64,000 nt of DNA from Neobacillus niacini (GTDB lineage Bacteria > Bacillota > Bacilli > Bacillales > Cytobacillaceae): contig NZ_JAMBOB010000002.1 in assembly GCF_023715415.1 (NCBI RefSeq), forward strand, positions 62,001-126,000. The letters are read 5' to 3'. The first letter of the stretch is position 1. Every line of letters begins with the position of its first letter. The notes under the pieces are model-generated. The model ran no database searches and was not told where the DNA came from. It saw only the letters and a list, made by a program, of their open reading frames with translations. Both the position numbers and the translations under genes were made by a program. Positions 44,901 to 55,440 of this stretch are shown one piece after another.

Positions 44901-45200
44901 GCGCAAGTAAAATCGGTTATGCGCAAGTAAAATCGGTTATGCGCAAGTAAAATCGGTTATGCGCAAGTAAAATCGGTTATGCGCAAGTAAATTCGGTTAT
45001 GCGCAAGTAAAATCGGTTATGCGCAAGTAAATTCGGTTATGCGCAAGTAAAATCGGTTATGCGCAAGTAAAATTGGCTATCCGCAAGTAAAATCGGTTAT
45101 CCGCAAGTAAAATCTGCCTTCCGCAAGTAAATGCGGTTATCCGCAAGTAAAATCTGCCTTCCGCAAGTAAATGCGGTTATCCGCAAGAAAATCCGCTATC
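44901..45200. repeat. Array of fifteen 20-bp tandem repeats
   Basis: The unit GCGCAAGTAAAATCGGTTAT repeats with an exact 20-base period at 44901, 44921 and so on to 45181, with partial units on both sides. The left nine units differ by only one or two bases. From 45081 the units begin CCGC, and at 45101-45180 two variants alternate, giving a 40-bp higher-order period. It is not coding, since 20 is not a multiple of 3 and every unit has TAA. There are no spacers, so it is not CRISPR. Confidence 0.97.
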
Positions 45201-45290
45201 CACAAGTCTCCTATGCTCATAAATGATTGATAAATCCCAGATAAGAAGTAAAAACTATGTCATCTGGCATAATTTTAGGGAGGTAGACAA

Positions 45291-46127
45291 ATGAAATGGA
45301 AAGGTAGACGGCAAAGTACTAACGTTGAAGTCCGCAGGGGAATGGGCATGGGTGGAAAGACAATGATTGGAGGCGGAATAGGAAGTATTGTCGTAATTCT
45401 CCTCTTTACTTTGCTTGGTGGAAACCCTGGAGATTTAATGAACAATAATCCGCCAACGAATGGTTCGAACACCAACGCCCCTATGAATGTATCCACCCAA
45501 GAGGAGGAATTGGCGGATTTTGTTTCTGTAGTTCTTGCTGATACAGAAGATGTGTGGTCCAATCAATTCGAGAAACGAGGAATGGTATACGAAAATCCTA
45601 AGCTCGTTTTGTTTAGGGACAGCGTTCAATCTGCGTGCGGATTAGCGAGTTCAGCTGTAGGACCTTTTTATTGTCCGGGTGACCACAAGCTTTATATTGA
45701 TTTGAGTTTTTATCAGGAACTAAAACAAAGATTCCAGGCACCTGGTGATTTTGCGATGGCGTACGTCATTGCCCATGAGGTAGGCCACCATGTCCAAACC
45801 CTTTTACATAGCGGGGACGAAGCTTCACAAGCCGAGAAGCGGACCAATGAGTATTCAGTCCGATTTGAATTGCAGGCAGACTACTTGGCTGGAGTTTGGG
45901 CCCACTATGCCGAAGGGAAGGGCTATCTTGAAAAAGGTGACCTTGAAGAGGCGCTTAATGCGGCAAATGCGGTAGGAGATGATAATATCCAGAAAAAAGC
46001 ACAAGGGTATGTTGTTCCTGAAAGCTTTACACATGGAACCTCCGAGCAGAGGGAAAGATGGTTTAATAAAGGTTTTAAAAACGGTACATTAGAGGGTGGA
46101 GACACCTTTAACGCCGCAAATCTTTAA
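45291..46127 (+). CDS. YpfJ-type neutral zinc metallopeptidase
   Basis: A 278-residue membrane-anchored protease. A basic N-terminus is followed by a membrane helix (about 25-44), a Pro/Asn/Thr linker and the protease domain. The zinc site is AHEVGHHVQ near residue 165, with a downstream acidic ligand candidate in ELQADYLAGVWAHYAEG. The early RRGMGMGG and the ACGLASSAVGPFYCPGDHKLYIDLSFY block are family hallmarks. The ATG follows GGGAGG. Substrate and role unknown. Confidence 0.92.
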   Translation: MKWKGRRQSTNVEVRRGMGMGGKTMIGGGIGSIVVILLFTLLGGNPGDLMNNNPPTNGSNTNAPMNVSTQEEELADFVSVVLADTEDVWSNQFEKRGMVYENPKLVLFRDSVQSACGLASSAVGPFYCPGDHKLYIDLSFYQELKQRFQAPGDFAMAYVIAHEVGHHVQTLLHSGDEASQAEKRTNEYSVRFELQADYLAGVWAHYAEGKGYLEKGDLEEALNAANAVGDDNIQKKAQGYVVPESFTHGTSEQRERWFNKGFKNGTLEGGDTFNAANL

Positions 46128-46157
46128 AAATAATGATAAATTAACGATTGAACATCT

Positions 46158-46195
46158 AAAGGCTCCTCTACGCATTAAGCGTAAAGAAGCCTTTT
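46158..46195 (+). terminator. Terminator after the metallopeptidase gene
   Basis: AAAGGCT and AGCCTTT, with an inner TACGC/GCGTA stem, followed by TTTTAT. Confidence 0.7.
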
Positions 46196-46396
46196 ATATT
46201 ACGTAAACGTTTATGTATGTAGTCATTTAGTACGTATCTATTTATAGTTTCAAAAGAAGTTTCTCTCTTTTTTGTAGGAAAATTAGAAATTTCTAATAAC
46301 TAATATCCTACTTATACTAAATTCCAAGGAAATATATGTTATAATTCTATCAAATTAATGATAAGCACTAGACTATTATAGCAAGGAGTGAATCCA

Positions 46397-46663
46397 ATGA
46401 TAATACGAAGTAAAGCGGATGTTGAGCAGTTTTGCGAGAGGTTTGGTGATGTGGCAAGTTGGGATGGTTCGAAGCACTATATTGCCGTACAAGATGAAGA
46501 AAACAGCGGCACCCTAACATTTATGCAATATCCAGATGGCACACTGACTGCACATAGGAAATATAAAACGTATTGGGACATCAATGAGCTTCCTGTTGAC
46601 AGTAAAGATATATGGAAGTATAGAAAATTTTTAAATAGCTACTTGAAAACTATCAATAATTAA
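46397..46663 (+). CDS. Small hypothetical protein (88 aa)
   Basis: An 88-residue soluble protein, MIIRSKADVEQFCERFGDV at the start, with a later HYIAVQDEENSGTLTFMQY strand pair and a Y/K-rich end. No known domain is recognised. AAGGAG is eight bases before the ATG at 46397, which is preferred over the GTG at 46388. It stands alone between two terminators and before the glycogen operon. Confidence 0.7.
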   Translation: MIIRSKADVEQFCERFGDVASWDGSKHYIAVQDEENSGTLTFMQYPDGTLTAHRKYKTYWDINELPVDSKDIWKYRKFLNSYLKTINN

Positions 46664-46668
46664 CGAAG

Positions 46669-46698
46669 GCGACTCTTTTTTCGGGGTCGCTTTCTTTA
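46669..46698 (+). terminator. Terminator after the small protein gene
   Basis: GCGAC and GTCGC around a T-rich loop, followed by TTTCTTTATTTT. Confidence 0.5.
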
Positions 46699-46807
46699 TT
46701 TTAGTGATATTTTCATAGAATTAAATAGTATGCATTAAATCATATTTTTTAGAAAAACTAACGGATAGTCTAGATATAATGGAAAGCAATTTAAAGAGGT
46801 GAGACAA

Positions 46808-48736
46808 GTGGATGTCACACATCCAACTGAGTTTGAGACATATCTTTTTCACGAAGGAAATTTGTTTGAGAGTTATAAAGTTTTTGGTGCACATTCTGAA
46901 ACACAAGGAAGAGAAAAGGGCACTCGCTTTACAGTTTGGGCTCCTAGAGCTAACCAAGTCCATGTTGTCGGGGATTTCAATAATTGGAATGGTAGTAATC
47001 ATGAAATGACTCGACTTAATAAACAAGGAATTTGGTCACTGTTTATTCCTGGTCTGCTTGAAAATGCCCTATACAAGTATCAAATAAAAACGGCTGCCGG
47101 AGACACCATCCTTAAATCAGATCCATATGCATTTTATTCAGAAGTCAGGCCGAATACAGCATCTATTATCTATGACTTGGAAGGATATAATTGGCAGGAT
47201 CAGAAGTGGTTTCAAAATAAGAAAAAGAAAACTGTGTATGAACAACCGCTTGCCATTTATGAGGTGCATTTAGGTTCTTGGAAGAAAAAGGCTGAAGAAG
47301 AGTTTTATACATATAAAGAGCTAGCGGATGAGTTGATTCCATACGTACTTGAACATCACTTTACACATATTGAACTTTTGCCACTCGTTGAACATCCTTA
47401 TGACCGTTCTTGGGGATACCAAGGAACAGGATACTATTCTGCAACAAGTCGATATGGGTCGCCGCACGATTTAATGTATTTTATTGACCAATGTCATCAA
47501 AGTGGAATAGGTGTCATTCTTGATTGGGTTCCGGGGCATTTTTGTAAGGATGCCCATGGTTTGTATATGTTTGATGGACAGACTACGTATGAATATGAAG
47601 ATGTTTACGTAAAAGAAAATCTGATTTGGGGAACAGCGAATTTTGATTTGGGAAAAGGTGAAGTGCAAAGCTTTTTAATTTCTAACGCTTTATTTTGGAT
47701 CAAATACTATCATATTGATGGATTCCGGGTTGATGCTGTTGCCAATATGCTTTTCTGGCAAGCCGGGGGGGAATCTCAAAAAAATGATTATGCGGTTAGC
47801 TTCTTAAGAAAGCTGAATGAGGTTGTGTTTGAAGCCGAACCTAATCTGCTTATGATAGCTGAGGATTCGACAGATTGGCCACTTGTGACAAGACCCACCT
47901 CTGAAGGCGGTTTAGGCTTTAATTATAAGTGGAACATGGGTTGGATGAACGATATTTTAAAATATATGGAAGCAGAACCGCAGAACAGAAAGTATTTGCA
48001 TGATAAAGTAACCTTCTCCATCCTATATACTTTTACAGAAAACTTCGTCTTACCTTTATCGCATGATGAGGTAGTTCATGGAAAAAAATCACTGCTAAAT
48101 AAAATGCCAGGAGATTACTGGCGGAAATTTGCACAGCTGCGTCTTTTATTCGGGTATTTACTGACACACCCTGGTAAAAAGCTGCTGTTTATGGGTGGAG
48201 AGTTTGGTCAGTATGATGAATGGAAGGATTTAGAGGATTTAGATTGGGAGTTACTCGATTTTGACATGCATCGCATGTTGCAAGATTACTTTAAAGAATT
48301 GATGCAGCTATATAAACGGTCGAAAGCGTTGTGGGAGCTGGATCATACGTACGAAGGCTTTGAATGGATAGATGCAGATAACAAAGATCAAAGTATATTC
48401 TCGTTTATCAGAAAAGACAAAAAAGATGACACTCTTATTATCGTATGTAATTTTACAGAGGTTGTTTATGAGAACTATAAGGTTGGTGTACCTTCTCACG
48501 CATTTTACAATGAAATTTTTAATAGTGATCTAATTCAATATGGCGGTTCTGGTCAGGTGAATAAAAAGAAAATCCAAGTAATCAAAGAGCCGTTTCACAA
48601 CCAGCCATGTCACCTCGAAATGACAATCCCGCCGTTTGGGATCTCCATCTTACGACCAGTTAAAACCAGAAAGGGGACGAATAGCAATGGTACAAAAAAA
48701 GTGCGTAGCAATGTTGCTAGCAGGAGGACAAGGTAG
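46808..48736 (+). CDS. glgB: 1,4-alpha-glucan branching enzyme
   Basis: A 642-residue GH13 enzyme that introduces alpha-1,6 branches into glycogen. The N-terminal CBM48 (about 25-115) has [23 protein letters not shown]. Catalytic residues lie in [12 protein letters not shown] (nucleophile Asp), IAEDSTDWP (Glu) and [14 protein letters not shown] (Asp). The C-terminal beta domain ends with a Lys/Arg tail read through the start of glgC. GTG at 46808, eight bases after GAGG, is preferred to GTG at 46799. First gene of the glgBCDA operon. Confidence 0.96.
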   Translation: MDVTHPTEFETYLFHEGNLFESYKVFGAHSETQGREKGTRFTVWAPRANQVHVVGDFNNWNGSNHEMTRLNKQGIWSLFIPGLLENALYKYQIKTAAGDTILKSDPYAFYSEVRPNTASIIYDLEGYNWQDQKWFQNKKKKTVYEQPLAIYEVHLGSWKKKAEEEFYTYKELADELIPYVLEHHFTHIELLPLVEHPYDRSWGYQGTGYYSATSRYGSPHDLMYFIDQCHQSGIGVILDWVPGHFCKDAHGLYMFDGQTTYEYEDVYVKENLIWGTANFDLGKGEVQSFLISNALFWIKYYHIDGFRVDAVANMLFWQAGGESQKNDYAVSFLRKLNEVVFEAEPNLLMIAEDSTDWPLVTRPTSEGGLGFNYKWNMGWMNDILKYMEAEPQNRKYLHDKVTFSILYTFTENFVLPLSHDEVVHGKKSLLNKMPGDYWRKFAQLRLLFGYLLTHPGKKLLFMGGEFGQYDEWKDLEDLDWELLDFDMHRMLQDYFKELMQLYKRSKALWELDHTYEGFEWIDADNKDQSIFSFIRKDKKDDTLIIVCNFTEVVYENYKVGVPSHAFYNEIFNSDLIQYGGSGQVNKKKIQVIKEPFHNQPCHLEMTIPPFGISILRPVKTRKGTNSNGTKKVRSNVASRRTR

Positions 48737-49814
48737 CCGTCTCGGTGCTCTTACTAGATATATTGCCAAGCCGGCTGTTTCATTCGGTGGCAAATATCGA
48801 ATAATAGATTTTCCATTAAGTAATTGTACAAACTCTGGAATTGAAACTGTAGGTGTGTTAACACAATATCAACCACTGGTTTTACACTCTTATATCGGAA
48901 TCGGTGCAGCTTGGGATTTAGATAGAAGTAATGGCGGAGTCACAGTATTGCCTCCGTATGCGGAAACTTCTGGCGTGAAATGGTATAAAGGCACTGCCAG
49001 CGCGATTTACGAAAATATTAATTATATAAAGCAATACAATCCGGAATATGTACTTATTCTTTCAGGTGACCATATTTACAAGATGGATTATTCTAAAATG
49101 CTTGATTATCATATTGAAAAGGATGCAGATGTTAGTATCTCTGTAATAGAAGTTCCTTGGGATGAAGCAAGCCGTTTTGGAATTATGAATACGAACATGA
49201 ACTTAGATATTATCGAATTTGAGGAAAAACCAAAGTCTCCAAAAAGTAATTTGGCTTCTATGGGGATTTACATCTTTAATTGGTCCGTTTTAAGAACGTT
49301 TTTAGAGATAGACGATAATAATCCAGAATCCTCCAATGATTTTGGGAAGGATATTATTCCATTATTACTGGAAGAAAATAAAAAGGTGGTCGCATATCCA
49401 TTCAAGGGATACTGGAAGGACGTAGGTACTGTAAAAAGTTTATGGGAAGCTAATATGGACTTATTAAATGAAGAAACTGAGCTAGAACTTTATGACCGAA
49501 ATTGGAGAATTTACTCTGTAAATCCGAACCAGCCCCCACAATATATCTCTCCCACAGCTCAAATAGAGGAGTCTCTCATTAATGAAGGCTGTATAGTAAA
49601 AGGAAACATAAAGCATTCTGTTTTATTCCAGGGCGTAACGGTCGAAGAAGGTAGTGTCATTCAGGACTCCGTTATCATGCCCAATGCTGTGATTGGAAAA
49701 AATGTAATCATCGAGAAAGCCATCATCGCTGAAGAAATGGTTGTAGAGGATAATACCATCATTCGTCCTGAAAAGAACAAGGATGAAGTCATACTGGTTG
49801 CTAAGGATGTTTAG
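48687..49814 (+). CDS. glgC: Glucose-1-phosphate adenylyltransferase, catalytic subunit
   Basis: A 375-residue enzyme that makes ADP-glucose from glucose 1-phosphate and ATP. The nucleotide-binding loop is [14 protein letters not shown], with further signatures in [33 protein letters not shown]-like text near residue 130 and [22 protein letters not shown]-terminal left-handed beta-helix follows. The ATG at 48687 lies 50 bases inside the glgB end, after AAAGGGGAC, so the two are translationally linked. GlgC works with the non-catalytic GlgD encoded next. Confidence 0.96.
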   Translation: MVQKKCVAMLLAGGQGSRLGALTRYIAKPAVSFGGKYRIIDFPLSNCTNSGIETVGVLTQYQPLVLHSYIGIGAAWDLDRSNGGVTVLPPYAETSGVKWYKGTASAIYENINYIKQYNPEYVLILSGDHIYKMDYSKMLDYHIEKDADVSISVIEVPWDEASRFGIMNTNMNLDIIEFEEKPKSPKSNLASMGIYIFNWSVLRTFLEIDDNNPESSNDFGKDIIPLLLEENKKVVAYPFKGYWKDVGTVKSLWEANMDLLNEETELELYDRNWRIYSVNPNQPPQYISPTAQIEESLINEGCIVKGNIKHSVLFQGVTVEEGSVIQDSVIMPNAVIGKNVIIEKAIIAEEMVVEDNTIIRPEKNKDEVILVAKDV

Positions 49815-49844
49815 TAAAAACTCATAGGAAAGGAATTAGATACT

Positions 49845-50861
49845 ATGCCGCAATCTATGCTTGGAATTATTAATGCAACCCATGAGTTGGATACGTTTCA
49901 AAATTTAACAGCACATCGTTCCATAGCAGCACTTCCTTTTGCAGGACGATATCGTTTAATCGATTTTATGTTATCGAATATGGTGAATTCAGGGATTACG
50001 AGTGTGGCTATTTTCACCGGTCATGGGGTAAGGTCCCTTATGGACCATTTAGGATGTGGAAAGCAATGGGACTTGGATAGAAAACGAGATGGACTATTCG
50101 TGTTCACACCTGATGGCAAATCTAAAAACGAGGAATTTGGATCCTTCGCACATTTAGCAAAGAATATTACCTTTTTCTTACGCAGCAGGCAAAAATACGT
50201 TGTGATTACAAATTCCAATATTATTGGAACTATAAATTTTAGTTCTGTTTTGGATTATCATATTGAAACCGATGCGAATATTACAGAGGTCGTTCATAAT
50301 GGAGAATCGTTGCAGACGTATATTTTAGAAAAAGAACTATTGCTCTCTTTATTTGAGCAATACAAAGATCAGGGCTATTACAGTATTATAGATGTCATAA
50401 ATGAGCGACTTGATCATTTTAAAGTTGAAAAGTATGACTGTAAGGAATATATTGCAATTATAGACTCTCTCAATCATTACTATAAACATAGCATGGATAT
50501 GCTTCAGTCAACAGCATATCATCAGGTATTTACGAAAAACGAGCCCATCTTTACAAAGGTAAAGGATGAACCTCCAACCCGATATAAGACCGGTGCCAAA
50601 GTTTCTAATTCCTTGATTGCAAATGGCTGCATGATCCAAGGAGAAGTGGAAAATTGCATTATTTCCCGTGCGGTTAAAATCGGGAAAGGCGCTGTTATTC
50701 GTAATTCCATTATTATGCAAAAAACGCAAATTGAAGATAATTGTGTTATCGATGGAGTCATTATTGATAAGGATGTTAAAATTGAAAGTGGTGTCAAATT
50801 AACAGGTACAAGAGAAAACCCTTATGTGGTAGAAAAAGGGACAGTACAAAAGGGGAGCTAA
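49845..50861 (+). CDS. glgD: Glucose-1-phosphate adenylyltransferase, GlgD subunit
   Basis: A 338-residue GlgC paralogue that lacks the intact catalytic G-G-x-G-x-R loop (here [15 protein letters not shown]), as expected for the regulatory GlgD subunit. It keeps [16 protein letters not shown] and the C-terminal hexapeptide beta-helix. In Bacillus and Geobacillus GlgD stimulates GlgC in a hetero-oligomer. Spacing to glgC is 30 bases and to glgA four bases. Confidence 0.94.
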   Translation: MPQSMLGIINATHELDTFQNLTAHRSIAALPFAGRYRLIDFMLSNMVNSGITSVAIFTGHGVRSLMDHLGCGKQWDLDRKRDGLFVFTPDGKSKNEEFGSFAHLAKNITFFLRSRQKYVVITNSNIIGTINFSSVLDYHIETDANITEVVHNGESLQTYILEKELLLSLFEQYKDQGYYSIIDVINERLDHFKVEKYDCKEYIAIIDSLNHYYKHSMDMLQSTAYHQVFTKNEPIFTKVKDEPPTRYKTGAKVSNSLIANGCMIQGEVENCIISRAVKIGKGAVIRNSIIMQKTQIEDNCVIDGVIIDKDVKIESGVKLTGTRENPYVVEKGTVQKGS

Positions 50862-50865
50862 AAAA

Positions 50866-52308
50866 GTGAAAGTTTTATTTGCCGTATCTGAGTGTGTTCC
50901 GTTTGTGAAAACCGGTGGCCTTGCGGACGTAGCAGGCGCACTTCCTAAAGAGTTGAAAAAATTAGGTACAGAAGTTCATGTTATGTTACCAAATTACAGT
51001 TTAATTTCTGATGAGTTTAAACAAACCTTTCAATTTAAAACATCTATTGAAGTGCAGGTAGGATCGACGAATCAATATTGTGGCATCTTTACTACGGAAC
51101 TTGAGGGAATTACCTACCATTTTATTGATAACGAATATTACTTTCATCGGAGTTCATTGTACGGACAAGATGATGATGGAGAACGATTTTCGTTTTTCTC
51201 AAAGGCAGTACTCGAGTGTATCCCACATCTGGATTTTATTCCAGATGTGATTCATTCTCATGACTGGCATACAGCCATGGTGAATTTTTTATTAAAGTTC
51301 CAGTATCGTCATCAACCGATGTATGCAAATATAAAAACCGTATTCACGATTCATAATTTGCAATTTCAAGGTATCTTCCCATTTGAGAAAATTAGTGAAC
51401 TGTTACGATTAGATCCTCAATATTTTAACATGGAACTGCTCGAATTTTATGGAAATGTTAACTTTATGAAGGGTGGTATCGTTTCATCTGATAGTGTCAC
51501 AACCGTAAGCCCAACCTATAAAGAGGAAATACAATTTCCTTATTTTGGTGAAAGGCTGGATGGACTATTACGAAAGCACAGCGATAAACTAATAGGAATT
51601 GTAAATGGTATTGACGATTCAGTTTACAATCCAAAAGTAGACCGTGATATCGCTGTTCCTTATGACCTTGATACCATAGAAGGAAAACTAGAAAATAAGA
51701 GAGCATTACAACAACATTTCGGGTTACCCGAAAAAGAAAACACACCTATTATTGCAATGGTAACACGCTTAACCTCACAAAAAGGTTTAGACTTAGTCAT
51801 GCATGTATTTCACGAAATAATTCAAGATGATGTACAATTCATCTTGCTTGGTTCTGGTGACTATTATTTTGAAAATTTCTTTAATCAAATGACCCAAGAA
51901 TACCCGGATAAAGTGAAGGTATACATTGGTTTCAATGAGGCGTTAGCCCATCAAATTTATGCAGGGGCCGATTTGTTTTTAATGCCTTCGCAGTTTGAAC
52001 CATGTGGATTAGGACAGCTAATTGCCTTGCAGTATGGAACAATACCTATCGTTAGAGAAACAGGCGGATTAAATGATACCGTTCAATCTTATGATGAATC
52101 AACTCATATTGGTAATGGCTTTTCATTTAAGAATTTGAACGCCCATGATTTGCTGTATACCGTTAGAAGAGCCTTAAATTTTTATCATCAAAATGAAAAT
52201 TGGAGTCGCTTAATAGAGAATGCGATGGCTCAGGATTATAGTTGGCTGCAGTCCGCTAAGAAATATAATGAAATATATGAGAAGCTGCTTGAAGCCTCAG
52301 TGGAGTAA
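50866..52308 (+). CDS. glgA: Glycogen synthase (ADP-glucose)
   Basis: A 480-residue GT5 glycosyltransferase that extends the glycogen chain from ADP-glucose. The N-terminal [16 protein letters not shown] motif binds ADP-glucose, and the C-terminal Rossmann domain has [38 protein letters not shown] is also characteristic. The start is GTG after AAAAGGGGAG. The operon ends here at a terminator; the phosphorylase gene glgP, which follows glgA in B. subtilis, is absent. Confidence 0.96.
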   Translation: MKVLFAVSECVPFVKTGGLADVAGALPKELKKLGTEVHVMLPNYSLISDEFKQTFQFKTSIEVQVGSTNQYCGIFTTELEGITYHFIDNEYYFHRSSLYGQDDDGERFSFFSKAVLECIPHLDFIPDVIHSHDWHTAMVNFLLKFQYRHQPMYANIKTVFTIHNLQFQGIFPFEKISELLRLDPQYFNMELLEFYGNVNFMKGGIVSSDSVTTVSPTYKEEIQFPYFGERLDGLLRKHSDKLIGIVNGIDDSVYNPKVDRDIAVPYDLDTIEGKLENKRALQQHFGLPEKENTPIIAMVTRLTSQKGLDLVMHVFHEIIQDDVQFILLGSGDYYFENFFNQMTQEYPDKVKVYIGFNEALAHQIYAGADLFLMPSQFEPCGLGQLIALQYGTIPIVRETGGLNDTVQSYDESTHIGNGFSFKNLNAHDLLYTVRRALNFYHQNENWSRLIENAMAQDYSWLQSAKKYNEIYEKLLEASVE

Positions 52309-52328
52309 TGGAGAATTGTTATCATTCA

Positions 52329-52373
52329 AAGGGAAGATGTAAGTTAATTTGCAGCTTACATCTTCTTCCTTTT
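52329..52373 (+). terminator. Terminator after glgA
   Basis: GAAGATGTAAG and CTTACATCTTC form a perfect 11-bp stem, extended by AAGG/CCTT. A T-rich tail follows. It lies between convergent glgA and metE and may serve both. Confidence 0.8.
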
Positions 52374-52393
52374 AAAGGTAGTTCATTTTAGAT

Positions 52394-54685
52394 TTAAACA
52401 GTTTGTTGTTGCTGTTGGCGTAGTTTTCGTGCAGCTGTCACCATATTTTTTAATGATAGAATGGTTTCATCTTCATGTCGTGTTTTTAATCCACAATCTG
52501 GATTCACCCAAAACTGTTGTTTTGAAATAATCTCTAAGCTGTCTTTTAAGATGGTGTCGATTTCTTCTACACTTGGAACACGGGGACTGTGTATATCATA
52601 CACACCTAAACCGATACCAAGTTCATATGGCTTTTGTTTTAGTGATTGAATTAATTCTCCATGGCTTCTGGATGTTTCTATTGAAATGACATCTGCATCA
52701 AGGGCACGAATCGGCTCTATAAAGCTATTAAACTCGCAATAACACATATGAGTATGAATTTGTGTTTCATTTCTTACACTAGAAGTCGCGAGCTTGAACG
52801 CATTAATTGTCCATGATAAATATTGATTCCAGTCTTCTTTCCTTAATGGCAAGCCTTCACGTAATGCAGGCTCATCCACCTGAATAATGACAATGCCTGC
52901 ATTTTCTAATGCTTGAACCTCTTCTTTTAGGGCTAAGGCAATTTGGTAGGCTACAAGATCACGGGAGATATCATCACGGACAAAAGACCAATTTAAGATC
53001 GTGACAGGTCCAGTTAACATCCCTTTAACATACTTTGTCGTTAATCGCTGTGCCTCTACTACTTCCTTCACTGTCATTGGGGATGTCCACTCAACGTCAC
53101 CATAAATAATCGGCGGTTTTACACAACGTGACCCATAAGATACCACCCAGGCTTTATCTGTAAAAGCAAACCCTTTCAGCTTTTCAGCAAAGTACTCTAC
53201 CATATCGGTTCGCTCAAATTCCCCATGCACTAAGACATCCAGGCCAATTTCTTCCTGAATTCGAATCCATCGGGCGGTTTCACTTTTCACAAACTCAGCG
53301 TAATCAGAGTCGGTTATTTCTTTTTTGCGCCATGCCGTCCGTGTTCGTTTTACTAGATCTGATTGAGGGAAGCTTCCAATGGTTGTTGTTGGAAAATCCG
53401 GTAATTGTAACGCCTCTTGCTGTAATGGTTGACGTACCTTAAAGGGCATTGGACGTGTAAAATGTTCTGGTTTGACTTGTAATAAAAGCTCCTTTACATA
53501 TGGGTTTTGCCTCGCCTTATGCTGCTCTAAGGCTTGAATTGCCGCCATACTTTGCGACACACTTTTACTTCCTGACCAATTCTCGTCTAATACGAAGGAT
53601 GTAATATTTGTTAACTCGACGATTTTCTCATCGGCAAAGGACAATGCATTTAGTAATGTCGCATCAAGAGTCTTTTCTGTTTTAGTTGTGACAGGTACAT
53701 GCTGTAAACTGCAAGTAGATTGAACCCAGGCTTCATTTACACCGCTTAAGGATAAAATTGCTCTTGTTATCATTGCTTTTTCAGCTAAATTTGCCCTCCA
53801 AATATCACGCCCGTTTATGATTCCAATCCCTAATACTTTATCTTGTGGGAAACCATATTTACGGAGTGAAGCCATATTCTCATCAGCACCATGAATAAAA
53901 TCTAGACCAACTCCTGCAACAGGTAGGTTAATGAGCTCTTCATACGATGACAGTCCTTCAAAATAGGTTTGTAACATCAGTTTCGCTGCTGGTACTTCTT
54001 CTGCTAATTGTTTATAAATTTGTTGAACTAGTTTAATATCTTCAGGTGCTAGTGAAAGGACTAAAGCTGGTTCTTCCACTTGAATCCACTCTGCCCCTGC
54101 ATCTACAAGTTGTTGGAGTACTTGAGCATAAAGAGGTAAGAGTCTTAAAATAAAGGATGCTTTGGATATCGAATTGTAGCCCTTCGATAGGTGAACAAAA
54201 GAATAGGGACCTATAATGGTCGGCGTTGTAATTAGACCTAGTTCAAACTTCGCTTCTAAAAAATAATCTAAAATATAGTTTTGAGTTAATTCTAGTGACT
54301 GGTCTTCATACTCAGGTACAATGTAGTGGTAGTTTGTATTAAACCATTTGGTCATCTCAGAAGCCACAACATTGTTAGCCCCGCGTGCCATTGCGTAATA
54401 AGTGGTAAAATCTACCTTTGCACCTGTCCAGTTATAACGGGCTGGGATTAAACCGAACATAGTCGCAATGTCCAGCATACGGTCATAAAAGGTAAAATCT
54501 CCGACCGTAAGAATGTCTAAGCCTAAGGTTTGCTGGTGTTTCAAATGATTCAAGCGTATGGTCTTCATCTCAAAGATAAATTCTTCCTCTGATTTCTTAC
54601 CCTTCCAAAAAGATTCAACACAACGTTTCCACTCCCGATTACCACCTATGTATGGGTAACCTATGGCAGTACTGACTAAATTCAT
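52394..54685 (-). CDS. metE: Cobalamin-independent methionine synthase
   Basis: A 763-residue two-barrel enzyme that methylates homocysteine with 5-methyltetrahydropteroyl-glutamate without B12. The N-terminal domain starts GYPYIGGNREWKR. The C-terminal catalytic barrel has FPTTTIGSFPQ, then the zinc ligands in IHTHMCYCEFN and the late Cys in VNPDCGLKTR. IIQVDEPALREGLPLR is the substrate-binding block. AGGAGGAAGCG precedes the ATG. Its leader carries a cobalamin riboswitch and a terminator, so it is expected to be off when B12 is available. Confidence 0.97.
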   Translation of the reverse strand: MNLVSTAIGYPYIGGNREWKRCVESFWKGKKSEEEFIFEMKTIRLNHLKHQQTLGLDILTVGDFTFYDRMLDIATMFGLIPARYNWTGAKVDFTTYYAMARGANNVVASEMTKWFNTNYHYIVPEYEDQSLELTQNYILDYFLEAKFELGLITTPTIIGPYSFVHLSKGYNSISKASFILRLLPLYAQVLQQLVDAGAEWIQVEEPALVLSLAPEDIKLVQQIYKQLAEEVPAAKLMLQTYFEGLSSYEELINLPVAGVGLDFIHGADENMASLRKYGFPQDKVLGIGIINGRDIWRANLAEKAMITRAILSLSGVNEAWVQSTCSLQHVPVTTKTEKTLDATLLNALSFADEKIVELTNITSFVLDENWSGSKSVSQSMAAIQALEQHKARQNPYVKELLLQVKPEHFTRPMPFKVRQPLQQEALQLPDFPTTTIGSFPQSDLVKRTRTAWRKKEITDSDYAEFVKSETARWIRIQEEIGLDVLVHGEFERTDMVEYFAEKLKGFAFTDKAWVVSYGSRCVKPPIIYGDVEWTSPMTVKEVVEAQRLTTKYVKGMLTGPVTILNWSFVRDDISRDLVAYQIALALKEEVQALENAGIVIIQVDEPALREGLPLRKEDWNQYLSWTINAFKLATSSVRNETQIHTHMCYCEFNSFIEPIRALDADVISIETSRSHGELIQSLKQKPYELGIGLGVYDIHSPRVPSVEEIDTILKDSLEIISKQQFWVNPDCGLKTRHEDETILSLKNMVTAARKLRQQQQQTV

Positions 54686-54723
54686 TTTACGCTTCCTCCT
54701 TTACATTTACATATTCCAAATAC

Positions 54724-54755
54724 AAAAAAGCCATCTCCACGAAAAGGAAATGGCT
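54724..54755 (-). terminator. Riboswitch-controlled terminator of metE
   Basis: On the minus strand AGCCATTTCC and GGAGATGGCT pair around TTTTCGT and are followed by TTTTTT, between the cobalamin aptamer and the metE start. Confidence 0.85.
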
Positions 54756-54857
54756 CTACATTCAAGTTAAAGGTATGTCCAAGAAATGAAACAACTCATA
54801 ACTCGTTTGTCGTACGAATGTCACCACCTATTCCACGTAGGTATTTGGTGTGTACTA

Positions 54858-55013
54858 GAAATGGCAGGTCTCCTGGCTCATCATCAATGTTCATCACACC
54901 TTCCCATCAAAAGACAGTGGTATTTGTGATTCACTCAGACTTACAGTTGCGGGACAGCGACGGAATTTCACCGTTCTTCCCTTTTAAGCCAAGCCTCAGC
55001 TTGGCACCAATTC
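54858..55013 (-). promoter_or_regulatory. Cobalamin riboswitch of metE
   Basis: On the minus strand the aptamer blocks appear in order: GGTGCC near 55010, GGTGAAATTCCGTCGCTGTC, the B12-box part CCCGCAACTGTAAGT, CACTGTC...GGGAAGG and the 3' GCCAGGAGACCTGCC at 54859-54873. With the terminator at 54724-54755 it forms a transcriptional off switch for metE when adenosyl- or methylcobalamin is bound. Confidence 0.95.
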
Positions 55014-55093
55014 TTACACGATATGTAATTGCCAATTAATATAACATACTCATAATCTGGTGTACACAATTTTCTGTGAATTTATTTATGTTA

Positions 55094-55122
55094 TTGTCAA
55101 AGTAGACAATGTATATTATATT
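55094..55122 (+). promoter_or_regulatory. Promoter of the nrdEF operon
   Basis: TTGTCA (55094-55099), 17 bases, TATATT (55117-55122). It lies about 35 bp before the second NrdR-like box and 65 bp before the riboswitch. Confidence 0.5.
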
Positions 55123-55129
55123 TGTGGAT

Positions 55130-55177
55130 ATACAATATTTAGTGTTTATTATTAGGATGTAACACTAAATATAGATA
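55130..55177 (+). promoter_or_regulatory. Tandem NrdR-like boxes
   Basis: Two 16-bp elements, ATACAATATTTAGTGT (55130-55145) and ACACTAAATATAGATA (55162-55177), resemble the NrdR box ACACTATATATAGTGT. The starts are 32 bases apart, three helical turns, as in known NrdR operators. The repressor gene itself is not in the window. Confidence 0.65.
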
Positions 55178-55189
55178 ATGACCAAGTAT

Positions 55190-55338
55190 AATGGTGTCTG
55201 TATAGACTTAATAGGGAATCTGGTGAAAATCCAGAGCTGTACCCGCAACTGTAAGTGCTGACGAAATAATCATATCCACTGTCTTTGGACGGGAAGGGAT
55301 TAGAGTAGGTAGAAGCACCAGTCAGGAGACCTGCCATT
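55190..55338 (+). promoter_or_regulatory. Cobalamin riboswitch of the nrdEF operon
   Basis: The aptamer blocks run in order on the plus strand: GGTG near 55193, GGGAATCTGGTGAAAATCCAG, CCCGCAACTGTAAGT, CACTGTC with GGACGGGAAGG, and the 3' CAGGAGACCTGCC ending near 55335. It is oriented away from the metE riboswitch about 180 bp to the left. Confidence 0.95.
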
Positions 55339-55440
55339 TGTATTACGTATTATCTTCTTCGGGAGTTGGGAGGATATAACGAGGGTATGCCTACTATTAC
55401 AGTGACCAAGTACTGTATGAATAGATTATTCCACGTTATA

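Noticed and set aside
44901-45200. CRISPR array
   Set aside because: The 20-bp units are directly adjacent, with no unique spacers, and no cas genes are present.
46200-46220. cre site at ACGTAAACGTTTATGT
   Set aside because: It is palindromic, but fails at the outer fixed bases of the consensus and follows a terminator, far from a start codon.
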